From: a bacterium
Lineage (GTDB): Bacteria > SZUA-182 > SZUA-191
Direction of reading: 5' to 3'
Assembly: GCA_003230535.1 (NCBI GenBank)
Contig: QIEW01000119.1
Span: 1-6,967 of the forward strand
Length of the DNA stretch: 6,967 bases
The position numbers and the translations under genes were made by a program. Within the stretch, counting starts at the first letter, position 1, and each line of letters opens with the position of its first letter. Of the stretch, positions 5,910 through 6,967 are shown one piece after another. Below the pieces are notes generated by a model. That model was given only the letters and a program-made list of their open reading frames with translations, had not been told where the DNA came from and did no database searches.

Positions 5910-6110
5910 GGCCTGCGTTTAATAATTTATGAGGAAGGTTTTATTGGTAATGGAGTGGTTTGAGGTTAAAGCTACGGCAAAGCTTGAGTTTCCTGGAGCT
6001 TTGGCGGTAGTGGACAGAGATATATTGCTTAAGTATTGAGGATGAGTTTACTTACTGGTTATTAGTTGATACTCCTCTGATATAGCTAAGTCTCATATTA
6101 TAGTCTGGAA
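5910..6110. other. Intergenic gap between cysteine synthase and glycosyltransferase
   Basis: Apart from the degenerate frame at 5950-6085, it holds a TATAAT on the minus strand (6102-6097) without a -35 at proper distance, and a GAGGAG (minus, near 6072-6077) with no start codon behind it. No convincing terminator or promoter is seen. Confidence 0.4.
5950..6085 (+). pseudogene. Small degenerate reading frame, unknown family
   Basis: ATG 5950 is preceded by GAGGAAGG (5931-5938, 11-base gap) and reads 29 codons, MEWFEVKATAKLEFPGALAV and on to TGA at 6037. An in-frame upstream ATG at 5929 is also possible. From about 6020 the next frame continues with protein-like sequence, YCLSIEDEFTYWLLVDTPLI, to TAG at 6083. 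Joining the two near 6020 gives a smooth protein of about 45 residues. It lies opposite in direction to both flanking genes. It could be a frameshifted small gene or a chance pattern. Confidence 0.27.
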
Positions 6111-6967
6111 TTATTGTCCCATGCTAATATAACGCTCTCCACTATCGGGAAATACTGTTACGATCACTCCTTTTTTGACTTTTTGGGCCAACTTTAAGGC
6201 TGCCCAGGCGCTAGCTCCAGACGAGTGTCCCACTAAATATCCCTCGATGGCGGCCAGTTTATGGGCTGTATCATAGGCATTCTCTGTGGATACGCGGATC
6301 AATCCGTCGAGTATATCCGGATTATAAATCTGGGGCTTAATAGAGCTGGGAATATGTTTCAGACCCTCAATCCCATGGAATGGATTATCCGGTTCCATAG
6401 CAAAAATTTTAATATTCGGGTCGAACTCCTTCAATCTCCGGCCGGTTCCCATGATGGTGCCGGAAGTACCTATACCAGCTATGAAGTGAGTAATCCGACC
6501 CTCAGTCTGCCGGAGAATTTCGGGGCCGGTAGTATAATAATGGGCCGTCCAGTTGGAGGGATTGTTATATTGACAAATGTAGACATATTTATCAGGGTAT
6601 TCCTCGCAGAGGTTACATGCCAGCCGTTGCGCCCCATCCGAGCCCTCAAACGGGCTGGAGTAAACCAGTTCCGCACCATAAGCCTGGATGATGTGCTTGC
6701 GCTCCTGGGATACATTCCCTGGAGCTACCAGCGTTACCCGATAGCCTTTTAATGCTCCTATCAAGGCCAGACCGATCCCTGTATTGCCGGAGGTAGAGTC
6801 AAGGATAATTCTATCCTTAGTGAGACGCCCGGCTTTTTCGGCGTCTTCTATCATCCTTTTGGCGGGTCTGTCTTTTACTGAACCCCCAGGATTAAACCAC
6901 TCTGCTTTGGCGTAAATTTTTAACTCAGAATATTCATCCCCCAAACATGCGCTAACCAAACGATCCA
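6111..6967 (-). CDS. PLP-dependent cysteine synthase (O-acetylserine sulfhydrylase family), 5' end outside window
   Basis: About 285 codons are visible; the start and perhaps 20 residues lie beyond the right edge. The TTG at 6959-6957 is an internal leucine, not the start. Counting from the first full codon (6965), NPGGSVKDR (25-33) carries the lysine K31 (codon 6875-6873) that binds pyridoxal phosphate. STSGNTGIGLA follows as the substrate-binding loop, GIGTSGTIMGTG as the phosphate-binding glycine loop, and GHSSGAS and PDSGERY near the C-terminus complete the fold-type II pattern. The enzyme would make cysteine from an activated serine and sulfide in the cytosol. CysK, CysM and cystathionine beta-synthase-like members share these motifs, so I do not choose a symbol; the length is right for a bare catalytic domain without CBS repeats. 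No cysE or sulfur gene is adjacent in the window. No clear terminator follows the stop. Confidence 0.9.
   Translation of the reverse strand, partial: DRLVSACLGDEYSELKIYAKAEWFNPGGSVKDRPAKRMIEDAEKAGRLTKDRIILDSTSGNTGIGLALIGALKGYRVTLVAPGNVSQERKHIIQAYGAELVYSSPFEGSDGAQRLACNLCEEYPDKYVYICQYNNPSNWTAHYYTTGPEILRQTEGRITHFIAGIGTSGTIMGTGRRLKEFDPNIKIFAMEPDNPFHGIEGLKHIPSSIKPQIYNPDILDGLIRVSTENAYDTAHKLAAIEGYLVGHSSGASAWAALKLAQKVKKGVIVTVFPDSGERYISMGQ

Noticed and set aside
6097-6102. Minus-strand TATAAT upstream of the glycosyltransferase
   Set aside because: No -35 box at 16-18 bases, and it lies almost 200 bases before the gene.
6261-6752. Plus-strand 163-codon frame opposite the cysteine synthase
   Set aside because: Long only because it mirrors a conserved gene on the other strand; no ribosome binding site or family features.
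6957-6959. TTG as start codon of the cysteine synthase
   Set aside because: The reading frame stays open to the window edge and the family needs about 20 more residues upstream.

Overview
The window holds five genes or gene pieces, separated by unusually long gene-free stretches. It most resembles the chromosome of a Gram-positive, Clostridia-type bacterium, perhaps near Desulfotomaculum or Pelotomaculum. That placement is inference. It rests on strong AGGAGG-type ribosome binding sites, a TTG start, a membrane-anchored HD-GYP protein and the flavour of the proteins. No rRNA, tRNA, CRISPR array or insertion sequence was found. Genes and gene remnants with an assigned family cover about 77% of the window.

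Layout. 1-782 (minus): N-terminal part of a six-helix membrane protein that runs into an HD-GYP cyclic-di-GMP phosphodiesterase domain, cut by the window edge inside its HD motif. 783-1506: mostly non-coding, with two adjacent hairpins and one doubtful ORF. 1507-2463 (plus): a radical SAM enzyme with extra C-terminal cysteines. 2464-2731: convergent intergenic region with palindromic repeats and a protein-like stretch broken by stops. 2732-3847 (minus): a divergent PurM-family (AIR synthase) protein with a TTG start. 3848-4242: gene-free, with a long hairpin related to the one at 2604-2629 and a GC-rich structured segment. 4243-5909 (minus): a GT-C membrane glycosyltransferase gene broken by a small out-of-frame deletion near its N-terminus. 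5910-6110: intergenic, with a small degenerate reading frame. 6111-6967 (minus): a PLP-dependent cysteine synthase, cut at its N-terminus by the window edge.

The genes do not form an obvious operon or pathway: signalling, radical chemistry, purine synthesis, sugar transfer and cysteine synthesis sit side by side as single units. I see no convincing new multi-gene system. The most interesting signals are (1) a pair of 20-nt hairpins in two different intergenic regions whose differences include a compensatory stem change, (2) the frameshifted glycosyltransferase, whose two halves lie in different frames, (3) the stand-alone divergent PurM, and (4) a structured, unassigned segment at about 4137-4250 that overlaps the glycosyltransferase stop codon.
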